DNA of 64,000 nucleotides, taken from positions 2,120,160-2,184,159 of the forward strand of contig NZ_JH719942.1 of assembly GCF_000275825.1 (NCBI RefSeq), written 5' to 3'. A program made the position numbers and the translations under genes. The first letter of the stretch is position 1. Each line of letters starts with the position of its first letter. Source of the stretch: Saprospira grandis DSM 2844 (GTDB taxonomy: Bacteria; Bacteroidota; Bacteroidia; Chitinophagales; Saprospiraceae). Below are positions 16,637 to 25,254 of this stretch, piece after piece. Under the pieces are notes generated by a model that was given only the letters and a program-made list of their open reading frames with translations, made no database searches and was not told the origin of the DNA.

Positions 16637-17761
16637 ATGTCTATTGCTATAAATGCTCGTTTCTTATTGGCCAACAAATTAGAGGGCATTGGCTGGTATA
16701 GCTATGAAATTCTCAAACGCTGGGTAGAACAGCATCCTGAAGAAGAGTTTGTCTTTTTCTTTGATCGTCCCTATGCTCCTCAGTTTGTTTTTGGGCCCAA
16801 TGTGCGGCCTGTGGTGCTTGGTCCCCCGGCCCGGCATCCCATTTTGTTTTATCTCTGGTTTGAGTGGAGCCTGCCCGCCGCCTTTAAAAAATATGGTTGC
16901 GATCGCTTTTTTTCTCCAGATGGCTTTTTGTCTTTGCGGGCCAAAATTCCCACCCTTTTAGTGATTCATGATATTGCCTGGAGGCATTTTCCAGATTTGG
17001 TCCCTTGGGCCCACCGCAAACACTACGAATACTTTATGCCCAAGTTTATTGCCGCCGCCCAAAAAATTGCCACGGTCTCTGATTACTCCAAACAGGATAT
17101 TTTGGCCCAGTTTCCGGCTGCCCAAGGCAAAACCTTCTATAGCTATAATGGCTGCCACCAAAGCTATCAGCCTTTAGAGGATTTGGAGCAAAAGGCGGTT
17201 CGGCAGCAGTATGCGGATGGCCAAGATTACTTTTTGTACCTTGGTTCTATTCATCCGCGCAAAAATATGCTGCGGCTTTTGCAGGCTTTTGAGGACTTTA
17301 AAGCCAAAAGCAACTCGCCCATTTTGCTTTTGGTGGCGGGCCGTTTGGCTTGGCAAAACGATGAGCTCAAAAGCTATTTGGACCAAATGCAGTACCGCTC
17401 TTCGGTCCGTTTGCTGGGCTATTTGCCCCAAGAAGAGCTGCCCAAAGTATTGGGAGCGGCCTATGCGCTGCTCTACCTCTCTTTATTTGAGGGTTTTGGT
17501 TTACCTTTATTGGAGGCGGCAGCGGCGGGGGTGCCTAGCTTGGGGGCCAACAGCTCCTCTATGCCCGAGGTGGTTGGAGCTGCTGGACTGTTGGCCGATC
17601 CTTATTCTGTAGCCGATATCAGTGATCAAATGCAGCGCTTGGTCCAAGACAAAGCCCTTTATGACTCATTAAAAGCGGCCACGGCCCAGCAAGCTAGCCA
17701 TTTTTCTTGGCAACAAGCTGCCGAAGAGCTCTGGACCGAACTAATGGCCCTGAAGGTTTAG
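16637..17761 (+). CDS. GT4-family glycosyltransferase
   Basis: 374 residues from ATG 16637. This is a GT-B fold enzyme with the C-terminal nucleotide-sugar domain typical of group 1 transferases: LYLGSIHPRKNMLRLLQAF, VRLLGYLPQEELPKVL, and the E-x7-E motif in LYLSLFEGFGLPLLEAAAAG. It transfers a sugar from an activated donor, probably for surface polysaccharide or lipid glycosylation; the acceptor is unknown. It is a lone gene between inward-facing repeats (copies 6 and 7), with copy 7 starting on its stop codon. No promoter box was evident in the 26 bp between repeat and start. Confidence 0.9.
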   Translation: MSIAINARFLLANKLEGIGWYSYEILKRWVEQHPEEEFVFFFDRPYAPQFVFGPNVRPVVLGPPARHPILFYLWFEWSLPAAFKKYGCDRFFSPDGFLSLRAKIPTLLVIHDIAWRHFPDLVPWAHRKHYEYFMPKFIAAAQKIATVSDYSKQDILAQFPAAQGKTFYSYNGCHQSYQPLEDLEQKAVRQQYADGQDYFLYLGSIHPRKNMLRLLQAFEDFKAKSNSPILLLVAGRLAWQNDELKSYLDQMQYRSSVRLLGYLPQEELPKVLGAAYALLYLSLFEGFGLPLLEAAAAGVPSLGANSSSMPEVVGAAGLLADPYSVADISDQMQRLVQDKALYDSLKAATAQQASHFSWQQAAEELWTELMALKV

Positions 17762-17921
17762 GCGGCGAAGCCGCCCTTTGGGCGCCCCAAAGGGGCGCTT
17801 TTTACGGCCTAGCGATGCGGAGGGGTGGCCCAAAGGGCCAGACCAAACAGGCGAAGCCTGTGAAGGGCCGAGCAGACCTGCGAGCCCCAAAGCGTAGCGG
17901 CCGCCGAAGGCGGCAGGCCCC
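17761..17921 (-). repeat. GC-rich hairpin-mosaic element, copy 7 (family B)
   Basis: On the minus strand: head GGGGCCTGCCGCC, linker GCCGCTACGCTTTGGGGCTC, core GCTCGCAGGTCTGCTCGGCC, hairpin 2 ACAGGCTTCGCCTGT, hairpin 3 GGCCCTTTGGGCC, linker GCATCGCTAGGCC, then hairpins GCGCCCCTTTGGGGCGC and GGCGGCTTCGCCGCC at the tail. The tail touches the glycosyltransferase stop codon. Confidence 0.88.
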
Positions 17922-17970
17922 AAAAAAACATTAAAATGAGCATTCTAAAAAAAAGATGAATAGAGTTCTG

Positions 17971-17978
17971 TATTTTTG
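17971..17978 (+). promoter_or_regulatory. -7 box immediately before lptC
   Basis: TATTTTTG fits TAnnTTTG and lies only 13 bp before the ATG. If it is used, the mRNA leader would be about ten nucleotides. Confidence 0.5.
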
Positions 17979-17991
17979 AGAAAAAGAGAAG

Positions 17992-18546
17992 ATGAAATAC
18001 CCATTATTCTTGGGCCTTTTGCTTTTATTTTGCGCCTGCGAAAACAGCATGCAAGACATAAAGCGCTTTGAGGGCATGGCCAATTCGAGCGTAGAAGAAG
18101 CCACCGAAGTAGAGATGTTGTATAGTGATTCGGCAGTGGTTCGGATGCGTCTGCAAGCGCCTTTGATGCAAGAAGACCGAGATGAAAAAGAGCCCAAACG
18201 CATCTTTCCGGAGGGGGTAGATGTAGAGTTTTATGGGCGTGACAAGCAGATTAGCAGCCACTTAACAGCTCTTTATGCAGAATACTCGGAGAAAAAGCGT
18301 TTTATTGTGCTACAGGATAGCGTAGTGATTCATAATAGCCAAGGCGAGCAACTAGAAACCGAGGAGCTTTTTTGGGATGAGCGCAAAAATGAGATCTATT
18401 CTGACAAATTTGTTAAAGTAACTACCCCTACCGAAGTCATGCAAGGCTATGGTTTTCGTTCAGATATTGAGTTTAAGAACTGGGAAATTGATTCGCTTAG
18501 CGGTATCTTTGAGAGCAGTAGTTTGTTAAAAAACCCCGAATTTTAG
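17992..18546 (+). CDS. lptC: LPS export protein LptC, lipoprotein form
   Basis: This 184-residue protein has a lipoprotein signal (LLLLFCACEN). The remainder fits the LptC/LptA-like beta-jellyroll: VEFYGRDKQISSHLTALYAEY, FIVLQDSVVIHNSQGEQLETEELFWD and an end with GYGFRSDIEFKNWEIDSLSG. LptC connects the LptBFG transporter to the periplasmic bridge that carries LPS to the outer membrane. Bacteroidota LptC is often a lipoprotein like this. The CorC-like gene follows 23 bp later, a common neighbour in this phylum. Confidence 0.88.
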   Translation: MKYPLFLGLLLLFCACENSMQDIKRFEGMANSSVEEATEVEMLYSDSAVVRMRLQAPLMQEDRDEKEPKRIFPEGVDVEFYGRDKQISSHLTALYAEYSEKKRFIVLQDSVVIHNSQGEQLETEELFWDERKNEIYSDKFVKVTTPTEVMQGYGFRSDIEFKNWEIDSLSGIFESSSLLKNPEF

Positions 18547-18569
18547 GCCTTGGCCAGATTATATATATT

Positions 18570-19841
18570 ATGTATACACAGCTTTTAATCATCTTAGCCT
18601 TTCTTTTTGCTTCAGGCTTTTTCTCTGGAATTGAAATTGCTTATGTGTCGGCCAACCGTTTACGGATTGAGCTAGAAAAGAAAAAGGGCAGCCGCCGAGG
18701 AAAGATATTGGCCCAATTGATTGATGAGCCTTCCGAGTTTTTGGGCACCACCTTGGTAGGGAATAACATTGTGCTCATTGTCTTTTCTATTTTGGCCGAG
18801 GAGTTTATCTTGACAGAGGGCTATATGAATTTGGCCGCTAGTTTTCCGGATACCACGGCTCAGCTTCTTTTGGTCACCCTTTTGAGTACCCTAGTTGTTT
18901 TGGTATTTGGAGAGCTGATGCCCAAGGTTATTTTTCGGGCTACGGCTACGGCCAGCCTCTTCTTTTTTGCCCTGCCATTTTCTATGATTAAATGGGTGCT
19001 CACGCCTGTAGTTTGGGTGATGGTCCAAACTTCTTATGCGCTTTTGCGCATCTTTTTGGGCATTCAGCCAGAAGATGAAGAGCAGGTATTTACCAAGCTA
19101 GACCTAGAGCATTTTATGAAGAGCATCAAACCCTCTAATTTGGAAGGTATTGACCAGACGCTTTTCCAAAATGCGCTCTACATCAATAATGTAAAAGTGC
19201 GGGATTGTATGATTCCCCGTAATGAAATTCAAAGTATTGAAATCAATAGTTCTATAGAAGATTTGCGAGAGAAGTTTATTAGCTGCCGCAACTCTAGAAT
19301 CATTGTCTATGAGGATAATATTGATGAAATCAAGGGCTATGTGCATCATCAAAAGTTATTAGAAAAACCGGATAGCATCCAAAATATGCTCTTTGATATT
19401 CCAATTGTGACCGAGTTTATGCCCGTTCGGGACCTGATGAACTCTCTGATCAAAAATAAGGTGAATATTGCTTGGGTGGTCGATGAGTTTGGCGGAACCT
19501 CGGGCATTGTGACCTTAGAAGATATACTGGAAGAAATCTTTGGTGACATCTCTGATGAGTATGACCCAGAACCCGAGCATCAGCAGGTTTCAGATTCGGA
19601 GTATTTGTTGGCGGGCCGATTAGATATTGACATGATCAATGAAGAGTATGAACTCAATCTGCCAGAAAGCGAGGACTACCATACTCTTTCGGGCTTTTTG
19701 GTCACGCAAATGGAGGCCATTCCCCAGCAGGGCGAAAGTTTTCACCTCCAAAATTATGAGTTCATCTTTGAGCAGGTAAGCGACACCCGCATAGAATTGG
19801 TCCGCCTGATTCGACTCTACGAACTGGAAAACGAGGATTAA
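18570..19841 (+). CDS. CNNM/CorC-HlyC family membrane protein
   Basis: This 423-residue protein has an N-terminal DUF21 (CNNM) domain with four hydrophobic segments, including FFSGIEIAYVSANRLRIEL and GELMPKVIFRATA. A CBS pair follows at about residues 205-330 (MIPRNEIQSIEINSSIEDL, then VDEFGGTSGIVTLEDILEEIFG). The C-terminus is a CorC_HlyC domain (YLLAGRLDIDMINEEYEL). Family members are linked to Mg or Co efflux and, in Bacteroidota, to gliding (GldE-like). It is probably co-transcribed with lptC. Confidence 0.9.
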   Translation: MYTQLLIILAFLFASGFFSGIEIAYVSANRLRIELEKKKGSRRGKILAQLIDEPSEFLGTTLVGNNIVLIVFSILAEEFILTEGYMNLAASFPDTTAQLLLVTLLSTLVVLVFGELMPKVIFRATATASLFFFALPFSMIKWVLTPVVWVMVQTSYALLRIFLGIQPEDEEQVFTKLDLEHFMKSIKPSNLEGIDQTLFQNALYINNVKVRDCMIPRNEIQSIEINSSIEDLREKFISCRNSRIIVYEDNIDEIKGYVHHQKLLEKPDSIQNMLFDIPIVTEFMPVRDLMNSLIKNKVNIAWVVDEFGGTSGIVTLEDILEEIFGDISDEYDPEPEHQQVSDSEYLLAGRLDIDMINEEYELNLPESEDYHTLSGFLVTQMEAIPQQGESFHLQNYEFIFEQVSDTRIELVRLIRLYELENED

Positions 19842-19925
19842 GGTAAAGGGTATTCAAACCATTGCGGCGAATTAATAGTCTATAAAGTGGAAAATAACTC
19901 CCCCTTTATTTTAAAAAATAGGACT

Positions 19926-20738
19926 ATGAAAATCAATTTGCTGAGCGCTGCACTGCTCGTTTTTGGCGCCTCTTTGCTCCTGAGCTCTTGTTTCAAAAGA
20001 GATAATGCCGACTGGACCTTTACGCAGGATAATGCCGTTTCTTCAGAGCTCTTTCAAGATGTTTACAAACAGGTAGATGAAACCGCCCAATCTGATGGCA
20101 ACCTCAAGAGCTGCGCTAATGTAACGCTCTCCGATACCTTGGGCAACTTCCCCAATACCGTTACTATTGATTATGGTTCGGCTTGCTTGGGCAGCGATGG
20201 CCGCCTGCGTTCTGGAAGCATTCAGGCCGTATTTACTGGCCGCTGGAGAGATGCGGGAACTACCGTTACTATCGAGCTTCAGAATTATAGCGTAAATGAT
20301 TACGCCATTGCCGCTAATGTAACGGTGACCAACAATGGCCGCAATACCGCAGGCAATATGTCTTATGCTGTAGAGGTGGATAATGGCCAAATTATTGACC
20401 CCGATGGCAATAGCATTTCTTGGGAAGGAACCACCAGCTACGAATGGACCGAAGGCGAAAACACTACCTTCTTTAGCGATGGCCTAGCCGGTATCCGCGA
20501 TGATGCCTATAGCATTACAGGCAACTCTTCTGGCATAAACCGAAATGGCTCTGCTTATACCTCAGAAATTATCGAACCGCTAATCCGCCGCCTCAATTGT
20601 AAGTGGATTACCGCCGGAGAAATTGAATTGACGCCCAATAATGGCGACCCCAGAGTGATTAACTTTGGTAATGGCGATTGTGATGCCGCTGTTACGTTTA
20701 GCTTTAATGGCATTAGCTTTAATTTTCTTCTGCCGTAA
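19926..20738 (+). CDS. lipoprotein of unknown function
   Basis: 270 residues from ATG 19926, with a lipoprotein signal (LLLSSCFKRDN). The mature part is Asn/Thr-rich beta sequence (GRWRDAGTTVTIELQNYSVNDYAI, YEWTEGENTTFFSDG), suggesting a beta-sandwich or barrel exposed on a membrane surface. It ends in a conserved-looking GDCDAAVTFSFNG strand pair that resembles C-termini of other Bacteroidota lipoproteins. No function is assigned. A terminator closes the transcript. Confidence 0.75.
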   Translation: MKINLLSAALLVFGASLLLSSCFKRDNADWTFTQDNAVSSELFQDVYKQVDETAQSDGNLKSCANVTLSDTLGNFPNTVTIDYGSACLGSDGRLRSGSIQAVFTGRWRDAGTTVTIELQNYSVNDYAIAANVTVTNNGRNTAGNMSYAVEVDNGQIIDPDGNSISWEGTTSYEWTEGENTTFFSDGLAGIRDDAYSITGNSSGINRNGSAYTSEIIEPLIRRLNCKWITAGEIELTPNNGDPRVINFGNGDCDAAVTFSFNGISFNFLLP

Positions 20739-20763
20739 AGACTTAACTTTTGATTGATGTTTT

Positions 20764-20800
20764 AAATGGCCTGTACCTTAGTTGGTATGGGCCATTTTTT
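20764..20800 (+). terminator. Rho-independent terminator after the lipoprotein gene
   Basis: AAATGGCC pairs with GGCCATTT, with an inner TACC/GGTA stem and a following T tract. Confidence 0.85.
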
Positions 20801-20865
20801 TACTAATACGTCTATTGTGTAGGTTGTTCTATATATGTGTTAAAATAATATGAGTTTTGAATAGC

Positions 20866-20899
20866 TTTGTAAATATGCTGTTATAAATATTTACTTTTG
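20866..20899 (+). promoter_or_regulatory. Bacteroidota-type promoter for the second T9SS gene
   Basis: TTTG at 20866-20869 and TACTTTTG at 20892-20899 with 22 bp between. The -7 box lies 29 bp before the ATG. Confidence 0.7.
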
Positions 20900-20928
20900 G
20901 GGTAGAACAAAGTCAAAACACACCTTTT

Positions 20929-22053
20929 ATGAAACAACTAATCCCTGTCTTTTTCCTCTTTCCTTTTTTTGCCTCAGCCCAGATTGTCTGGCAAGAGAAC
21001 TTTGATGCCTATATCGATGGAACAACGGTGGGCGATAATGCCAATGTTAGCAATACGGCCTCGGATTGGCAGACAAGCTGCCCAACTTGCGCCAATGCCA
21101 GTGATTATTTGGCGGTCCAAAGTGGCCTGCTAGAATGCCGAGACCCCAACGGTCCCGCTACATGGACCTCCGAACTGATCGATCTCTCTAGCTATCCCGG
21201 CCCCTTTAGCTTTTCTATGGATTTTACAGAAACGGGCAGTTTGGAAGGCTGTGATCCCGGCTGTGGCGTGAGTTGCGTAGATTGGATCCGCCTAGAAGTA
21301 AGCCTCGATGGTGGCGCTTTTGTGAGCTTGACGAGCCCCAATGGCGGGACTTGCAATAATGTGGCCGCAGGCGGCGATTTCCTGCTGATCGGAGAGTTTG
21401 GCAGCTATAGCTATCAGGCGGCTTGCTTTACGGCTTCTTCCATTCAACTTAGAGTCAGTTTCCAAAATTGGGCTAGCAGCGAATATATGTCTATGGATAA
21501 TGTGGTCATTGCCCAAGATACGGTCCTTTGTACGGCTCTAGATCTCAAAAGTCTGGCCTTTGAGGCTGATTATCAAGATCAAAATCATTTGCTGAGCTGG
21601 GATATCGAGATGGAAAATGAAGAACTAGAAAGCATCTGCCTAGAGCAATCTGTAGATGGAAGCACTTTTGTCCCTCTTCAATATTTTGACGGACAGCAAC
21701 TCAAATATCAGTTTTTGCAGGATCAGCCGCTGCCCAGCTATACTTATTATCGCCTAAATTTGAAGCGAGAAAATGGCGGCAGCTATTACTCTAATATTAA
21801 GGCCCTAAATGGCCCAAATAAAAGCGCAGACTTTAGTTTAGGGCCCAATCCTTTAGCTGCCGGCCAAGAACTACAGCTGTTTAGCCAACTCCCCATCCAG
21901 GAGCTAAAGTTGTATAATTCTCTGGGCCAAATTCTGCTCATAGAAAAAGACAAGAAAAGCATCCAAATCCCAAAATCCTGCCCAGCAGGTAGTTATATTC
22001 TACAAATTAAGGCGGCTGGCCTGATGTATTACCGAAAAATAGAAGTCCTCTAA
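20929..22053 (+). CDS. secreted protein with T9SS C-terminal sorting domain
   Basis: This 374-residue protein has a signal peptide ending FFASAQ. The N-terminal domain (IVWQENFDAYIDGTTVGDNA ... CDPGCGVSCVDWIRLEVSLDGG) is a Cys-containing jelly-roll of the type found in adhesins and sugar-binding modules. A middle beta domain follows, then a C-terminal type A-like sorting domain: DFSLGPNPLAAGQ, LKLYNSLGQILL, CPAGSYILQIKA, YYRKIEVL. The eight-cysteine cluster in the first domain probably forms disulfides. It would be a surface or secreted protein. Confidence 0.85.
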   Translation: MKQLIPVFFLFPFFASAQIVWQENFDAYIDGTTVGDNANVSNTASDWQTSCPTCANASDYLAVQSGLLECRDPNGPATWTSELIDLSSYPGPFSFSMDFTETGSLEGCDPGCGVSCVDWIRLEVSLDGGAFVSLTSPNGGTCNNVAAGGDFLLIGEFGSYSYQAACFTASSIQLRVSFQNWASSEYMSMDNVVIAQDTVLCTALDLKSLAFEADYQDQNHLLSWDIEMENEELESICLEQSVDGSTFVPLQYFDGQQLKYQFLQDQPLPSYTYYRLNLKRENGGSYYSNIKALNGPNKSADFSLGPNPLAAGQELQLFSQLPIQELKLYNSLGQILLIEKDKKSIQIPKSCPAGSYILQIKAAGLMYYRKIEVL

Positions 22054-22098
22054 CCCTATTTCTTAAGTCCCTCTGCTTGCAGTTTGGGATTTTTTTTT

Positions 22099-22310
22099 GG
22101 GGCTGCCCCTTCCGCTAGGTTGAAACCCAGCGCAAAGCGGTATCGCTTTGCGAAGCGATACAAAATGAGGGTTAAAACCCTCATGAATTATCGGCCGGGT
22201 CGGGCCATTGCGCAGCTCGCAGGTCTGCTCGGCCCTGCAGCGGCTGCGCCGCTTTGGTCTGCCGCCTTCGGCGGCCCTGCTACAGCCCCTCAGCCGCGGG
22301 CCTTCGGCCC
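22099..22310 (+). repeat. GC-rich hairpin-mosaic element, copy 8 (family A with insert)
   Basis: Head GGGGCTGCCCC, an insert in place of hairpin 1 (arms GCAAAGCG and ATGAGGGT, as in copy 1), core GCTCGCAGGTCTGCTCGGCC, hairpin 2 AGCGGCTGCGCCGCT, hairpin 3 CCGCCTTCGGCGG, variant linker TACAGCCCCTCAGCC and terminal GGGCCTTCGGCCC. Its tail faces copy 9 across only about 35 bp. Confidence 0.87.
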
Positions 22311-22345
22311 TTTTAAAAAACGGTATTGCTTCGCAATCTTTTATT

Positions 22346-22482
22346 ATTGGCCGAAGGCCAATCGGCCTAGGGGCCTGAAAGGGTGGCCGAAGGCCAGACC
22401 AAGGGCGAAATGAAATGAGCCCGCAGGGCCGAGCAGACCTGCGAGCCCTGCAAGGGCCCGGCCGCCATAGGCGGCAGGCCCC
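22346..22482 (-). repeat. GC-rich hairpin-mosaic element, copy 9 (family B, second subtype)
   Basis: On the minus strand: head GGGGCCTGCCGCC, then a GGGCCCTTGCAGGGCTC linker, core GCTCGCAGGTCTGCTCGGCC, hairpin 2 GGGC..GCCC with a TCATTTCATTTC loop, hairpin 3 GGCCTTCGGCC, linker TTTCAGGCCCCTAGGCC and terminal TTGGCCTTCGGCCAA. It is nearly identical to copy 18 apart from its hairpins. Confidence 0.87.
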
Positions 22483-22524
22483 AAAAAAAATAAAGAGAGC
22501 TCCAGAAAAAGAAAAAAATCAACC

Positions 22525-22532
22525 TATTTTTG
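22525..22532 (+). promoter_or_regulatory. -7 box before the UbiD-family gene
   Basis: TATTTTTG followed by CCCC, 34 bp before the ATG. The same TATTTTTGCCCC string precedes uvrB. The -33 region would fall just after the end of repeat copy 9. Confidence 0.55.
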
Positions 22533-22566
22533 CCCCGCTTGTTAAAACCAAAAAGCAAGACGAAAT

Positions 22567-24399
22567 ATGGCATATAAAAGCATGAAACAGGCCCTCTTGG
22601 ATTTAGAACAAACAGGGCAGTTGGTTCGGATAAAGCAGGAGGTAGACCCTTATTTGGAAATGGCAGAAATCCATTGGCGTGTATTTGATGCCCAAGGACC
22701 CGCTATCCTTTTTGAAAATGTGAAGGGCAGTAAATTTCCAGCAGTCTCTAATTTATACGGCACTATTGAGCGAACCCGTTTTTTGTTTCGCCATACTTTG
22801 GCCAAGGTGCAAAAGGTCATTGAGCTGAAAATTGACCCCATGCAGCTCATGAAAAAGCCTGGCCGTTATCTTGGTACGCCCTTTACCGCCCTGACGGGCC
22901 TGCCTCGAAAAGCTTGGAGCAAGCCCATAAAATATGGAGCGTGTAAAATCTCGGAGCTGCCACAAATTCAGGCTTGGCCCATGGATGGCGGGGCCTTTAT
23001 TACCCTGCCTCAGGTGTTGAGTATGCCGCCCAAAGACCGCAATGTGATGCACTCTAATTTGGGGATGTACCGCATTCAGCTGTCGGGCAATGACTATAAA
23101 ATGGATGAGGAAATTGGTCTGCACTACCAAATTCATCGGGGAATTGGGGTGCATCATAGCCAATACAACCAAACAGATGACCCTTTTAAGGTCAGTATTT
23201 TTGTGGGGGGACCGCCCTCTCATGCTTTTTCGGCCATTATGCCTTTGCCCGAGGGCTTGTCAGAAATGACCTTTGCGGGCCTGCTGAACGGTCGGGCCTT
23301 TCGCTACTTTTGGGAGGATGATTATTTGCTTTCTGCCGATGCTGATTTTTGCATTACGGGAGAGGTGGTCAAAGGCAAAAAGAAGCCCGAAGGGCCTTTT
23401 GGCGACCATCTGGGCTATTATAGTCTAAAACATGATTTTCCCTATATGAAGGTGGACAAGGTGTATCATCGGAAAGATGCCGTTTGGCATTTTACGGCAG
23501 TGGGTCGCCCACCAGCAGAGGATTCTAGTTTTGGTTATCTGATTCATGAGCTGGTCAAGGAGCTGACGCCCCAAGAGTTTCCGGGCCTCAAAGACATTCA
23601 TGCCGTAGATGCGGCGGGTGTGCATCCGCTTTTGTTGGCGGTGGGCAGCGAGCGCTATATGCCCTTTAGAGAGCGGCAGCCAGAGGAAATCTTGACCATA
23701 GCGAACCGAATTTTGGGTAGTGGACAAACCTCCTTGGCCAAATTTCTCCTCATTGCCGCCGATGGCGATCGTCCACAGCCCTTAGATACCCACGATATGC
23801 CCGATTTTTTCCAGCACCTACTAGAACGAATCAATTGGGAGCGGGATCTGCATTTTCAGACCAAAACCACCATTGATACCCTAGATTATTCGGGTTCTGG
23901 CTGGAACCAAGGCTCAAAAGTCGTCATGGCTTGTTGTGGACCAAAATTGCGGGAGCTTGGGCGCGAATTACCTAGACATCTTCGTTTGCCGCAAAACTTT
24001 AAGTCGCCTCAGCTTGTTTTACCGGGCGTGCTGGCCATCCAAGCTGCCGCTTTTAAGGATCAAAAAAGCGCCAAAGCAGAGCTCGATCAATTGACGACAG
24101 AACTGTCGGGCCAAGATTTAGAGCAGTTTCCGCTAATCATTTTGGCCGATGATTCGGCCTTTATGGCCCAAACGCTCAATAACTTTTTGTGGGCGGCCTT
24201 TACTCGGACCAACCCCTCGCATGATATTTATGGGGTCAATAGTTTTGTGGAGTTTAAGCATTGGGGCTGTAAGGGACCTTTGATTTTGGATGCCCGCATC
24301 AAGCCGCATCATGCGCCAGTACTAGAAATGGATCCAGCCGTTAGTAAAAAGGTGGATCAATTATTTGCAAAAGGGGGCGTTCTCGCTCATATAAAATAA
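22567..24399 (+). CDS. UbiD-family decarboxylase
   Basis: This 610-residue protein is longer than E. coli UbiD. It carries the prenyl-FMN decarboxylase signatures: NLGMYRIQLSG, VSIFVGGPPSHAF, GPFGDHLGYYS and the Glu/Arg region around EVVKGKKKPEGPFGDH. UbiD enzymes remove carboxyl groups from aromatic or unsaturated acids using prenylated FMN. The long form in Bacteroidota is usually assigned to menaquinone or ubiquinone-like quinone synthesis, which is plausible here but not shown. The ytxJ gene follows after 5 bp. Confidence 0.9.
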   Translation: MAYKSMKQALLDLEQTGQLVRIKQEVDPYLEMAEIHWRVFDAQGPAILFENVKGSKFPAVSNLYGTIERTRFLFRHTLAKVQKVIELKIDPMQLMKKPGRYLGTPFTALTGLPRKAWSKPIKYGACKISELPQIQAWPMDGGAFITLPQVLSMPPKDRNVMHSNLGMYRIQLSGNDYKMDEEIGLHYQIHRGIGVHHSQYNQTDDPFKVSIFVGGPPSHAFSAIMPLPEGLSEMTFAGLLNGRAFRYFWEDDYLLSADADFCITGEVVKGKKKPEGPFGDHLGYYSLKHDFPYMKVDKVYHRKDAVWHFTAVGRPPAEDSSFGYLIHELVKELTPQEFPGLKDIHAVDAAGVHPLLLAVGSERYMPFRERQPEEILTIANRILGSGQTSLAKFLLIAADGDRPQPLDTHDMPDFFQHLLERINWERDLHFQTKTTIDTLDYSGSGWNQGSKVVMACCGPKLRELGRELPRHLRLPQNFKSPQLVLPGVLAIQAAAFKDQKSAKAELDQLTTELSGQDLEQFPLIILADDSAFMAQTLNNFLWAAFTRTNPSHDIYGVNSFVEFKHWGCKGPLILDARIKPHHAPVLEMDPAVSKKVDQLFAKGGVLAHIK

Positions 24400-24404
24400 A
24401 AGCT

Positions 24405-24797
24405 ATGGGATTTTTTGATCAGTTATTTGGAAAGCAGGAGGGGCAGAAGCAACAACTGGCCTTGCCTTGGCAGCCTTTGCGCAGCCTAAACGATTTGGAG
24501 GCCGCTTTGGCCCAATCGGAAAATGAAAAGATCGTTTTGTTTAAGCATAGTACCCGCTGTTCCATCAGCTCGATGGCCAAAAGACGCTTAGAGCGAAGCT
24601 GGGACTATGCAGAAGGGCAGGGGCCCAAGATGTACTTTTTGGACCTCATCGCCTACCGAGAAATCTCTAACGCCATTGCCGAAGAATTGGGCGTGATGCA
24701 CCAATCTCCTCAATTGATTGTGGTCCAAAATGGGCAGGCCCTGATGGATTGCTCTCATTCTGATATTCACTGGGAGGAATTGCAGGCAGTACTTTAG
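24405..24797 (+). CDS. ytxJ: bacillithiol-system thioredoxin-like protein YtxJ
   Basis: This 130-residue cytoplasmic protein has the YtxJ (DUF2847) hallmarks LFKHSTRCSISSMAKRRLE, with a single redox Cys in the CPS-type position, LIAYREISNAIAEELGV and HQSPQLIVVQNGQ. It is thought to act as a bacilliredoxin-like monothiol protein. It is co-transcribed with the UbiD-family gene. Copy 10 of the repeat starts 6 bp after its stop. Confidence 0.9.
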   Translation: MGFFDQLFGKQEGQKQQLALPWQPLRSLNDLEAALAQSENEKIVLFKHSTRCSISSMAKRRLERSWDYAEGQGPKMYFLDLIAYREISNAIAEELGVMHQSPQLIVVQNGQALMDCSHSDIHWEELQAVL

Positions 24798-24802
24798 GTT
24801 TT

Positions 24803-24947
24803 GGGGCTGCCCCGGCCTTTGGCCGGGTCGGGCTGTGCCGGGCTCGCTGCTCGCTCGGCCCTTCGCAAAAAATGCTGCGCATTTTTGCTCGGTCTGGCCC
24901 TGCGGGCCACCCTATCCATCCCTCAGCCGGGCGGGCTTCGCCCGCCT
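24803..24947 (+). repeat. GC-rich hairpin-mosaic element, copy 10 (family A)
   Basis: Head GGGGCTGCCCC, hairpin 1 GGCCTTTGGCC, core variant GCTCGCTGCTCGCTCGGCCC, AT-rich hairpin 2 with arms GCAAAAA/TTTTTGC, hairpin 3 GGCCCTGCGGGCC, linker CTATCCATCCCTCAGCC and terminal GGGCGGGCTTCGCCCGCC. It lies between ytxJ and the convergent nadA operon. Confidence 0.88.
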
Positions 24948-24958
24948 CTGGACCATAA

Positions 24959-24990
24959 AAAAGGCCAAACCCAGAAGGGTTTGGCCTTTT
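24959..24990. terminator. bidirectional terminator between ytxJ and the nadA operon
   Basis: A perfect 14-bp stem AAAAGGCCAAACCC with loop AGAA has T-rich flanks on both strands, so it can stop the convergent transcripts from both sides. It lies 4 bp from the stop of the small minus-strand gene; the repeat separates it from ytxJ. Confidence 0.88.
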
Positions 24991-24993
24991 GCT

Positions 24994-25230
24994 TTAGTCG
25001 AGTGGACGGGGAGGAATGATTTTCCAGTCATAGTCATCTATTTCTGCATCATCTTGAATATCCTCCTCTTCATAGTAAATTTGTTGCTCTTGAATGAGCA
25101 GCCCCAATTTATTCAATTGCATAGCAATTAGGGCTTCTACTTTAGGCTCTAGCTCGGCTAACTGATAGCCTTTTAGGCTTTGCTCTTGCTCTAGAGCGGC
25201 TAAAGCTGCTTGCAGGCTAATGTTAGTCAT
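24994..25230 (-). CDS. small acidic hypothetical protein downstream of nadA
   Basis: 78 residues with a helical N-terminus (ALAALEQEQSLKGYQLAELEPKVEAL) and a strongly acidic C-terminus ending IIPPRPLD. No signal or membrane segment. It starts 24 bp after the nadA stop and ends at the bidirectional terminator, so it is transcribed with nadA. Family not recognised. Confidence 0.65.
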   Translation of the reverse strand: MTNISLQAALAALEQEQSLKGYQLAELEPKVEALIAMQLNKLGLLIQEQQIYYEEEDIQDDAEIDDYDWKIIPPRPLD

Positions 25231-25254
25231 GTTTATCTTGATTTAGTTTGTTAC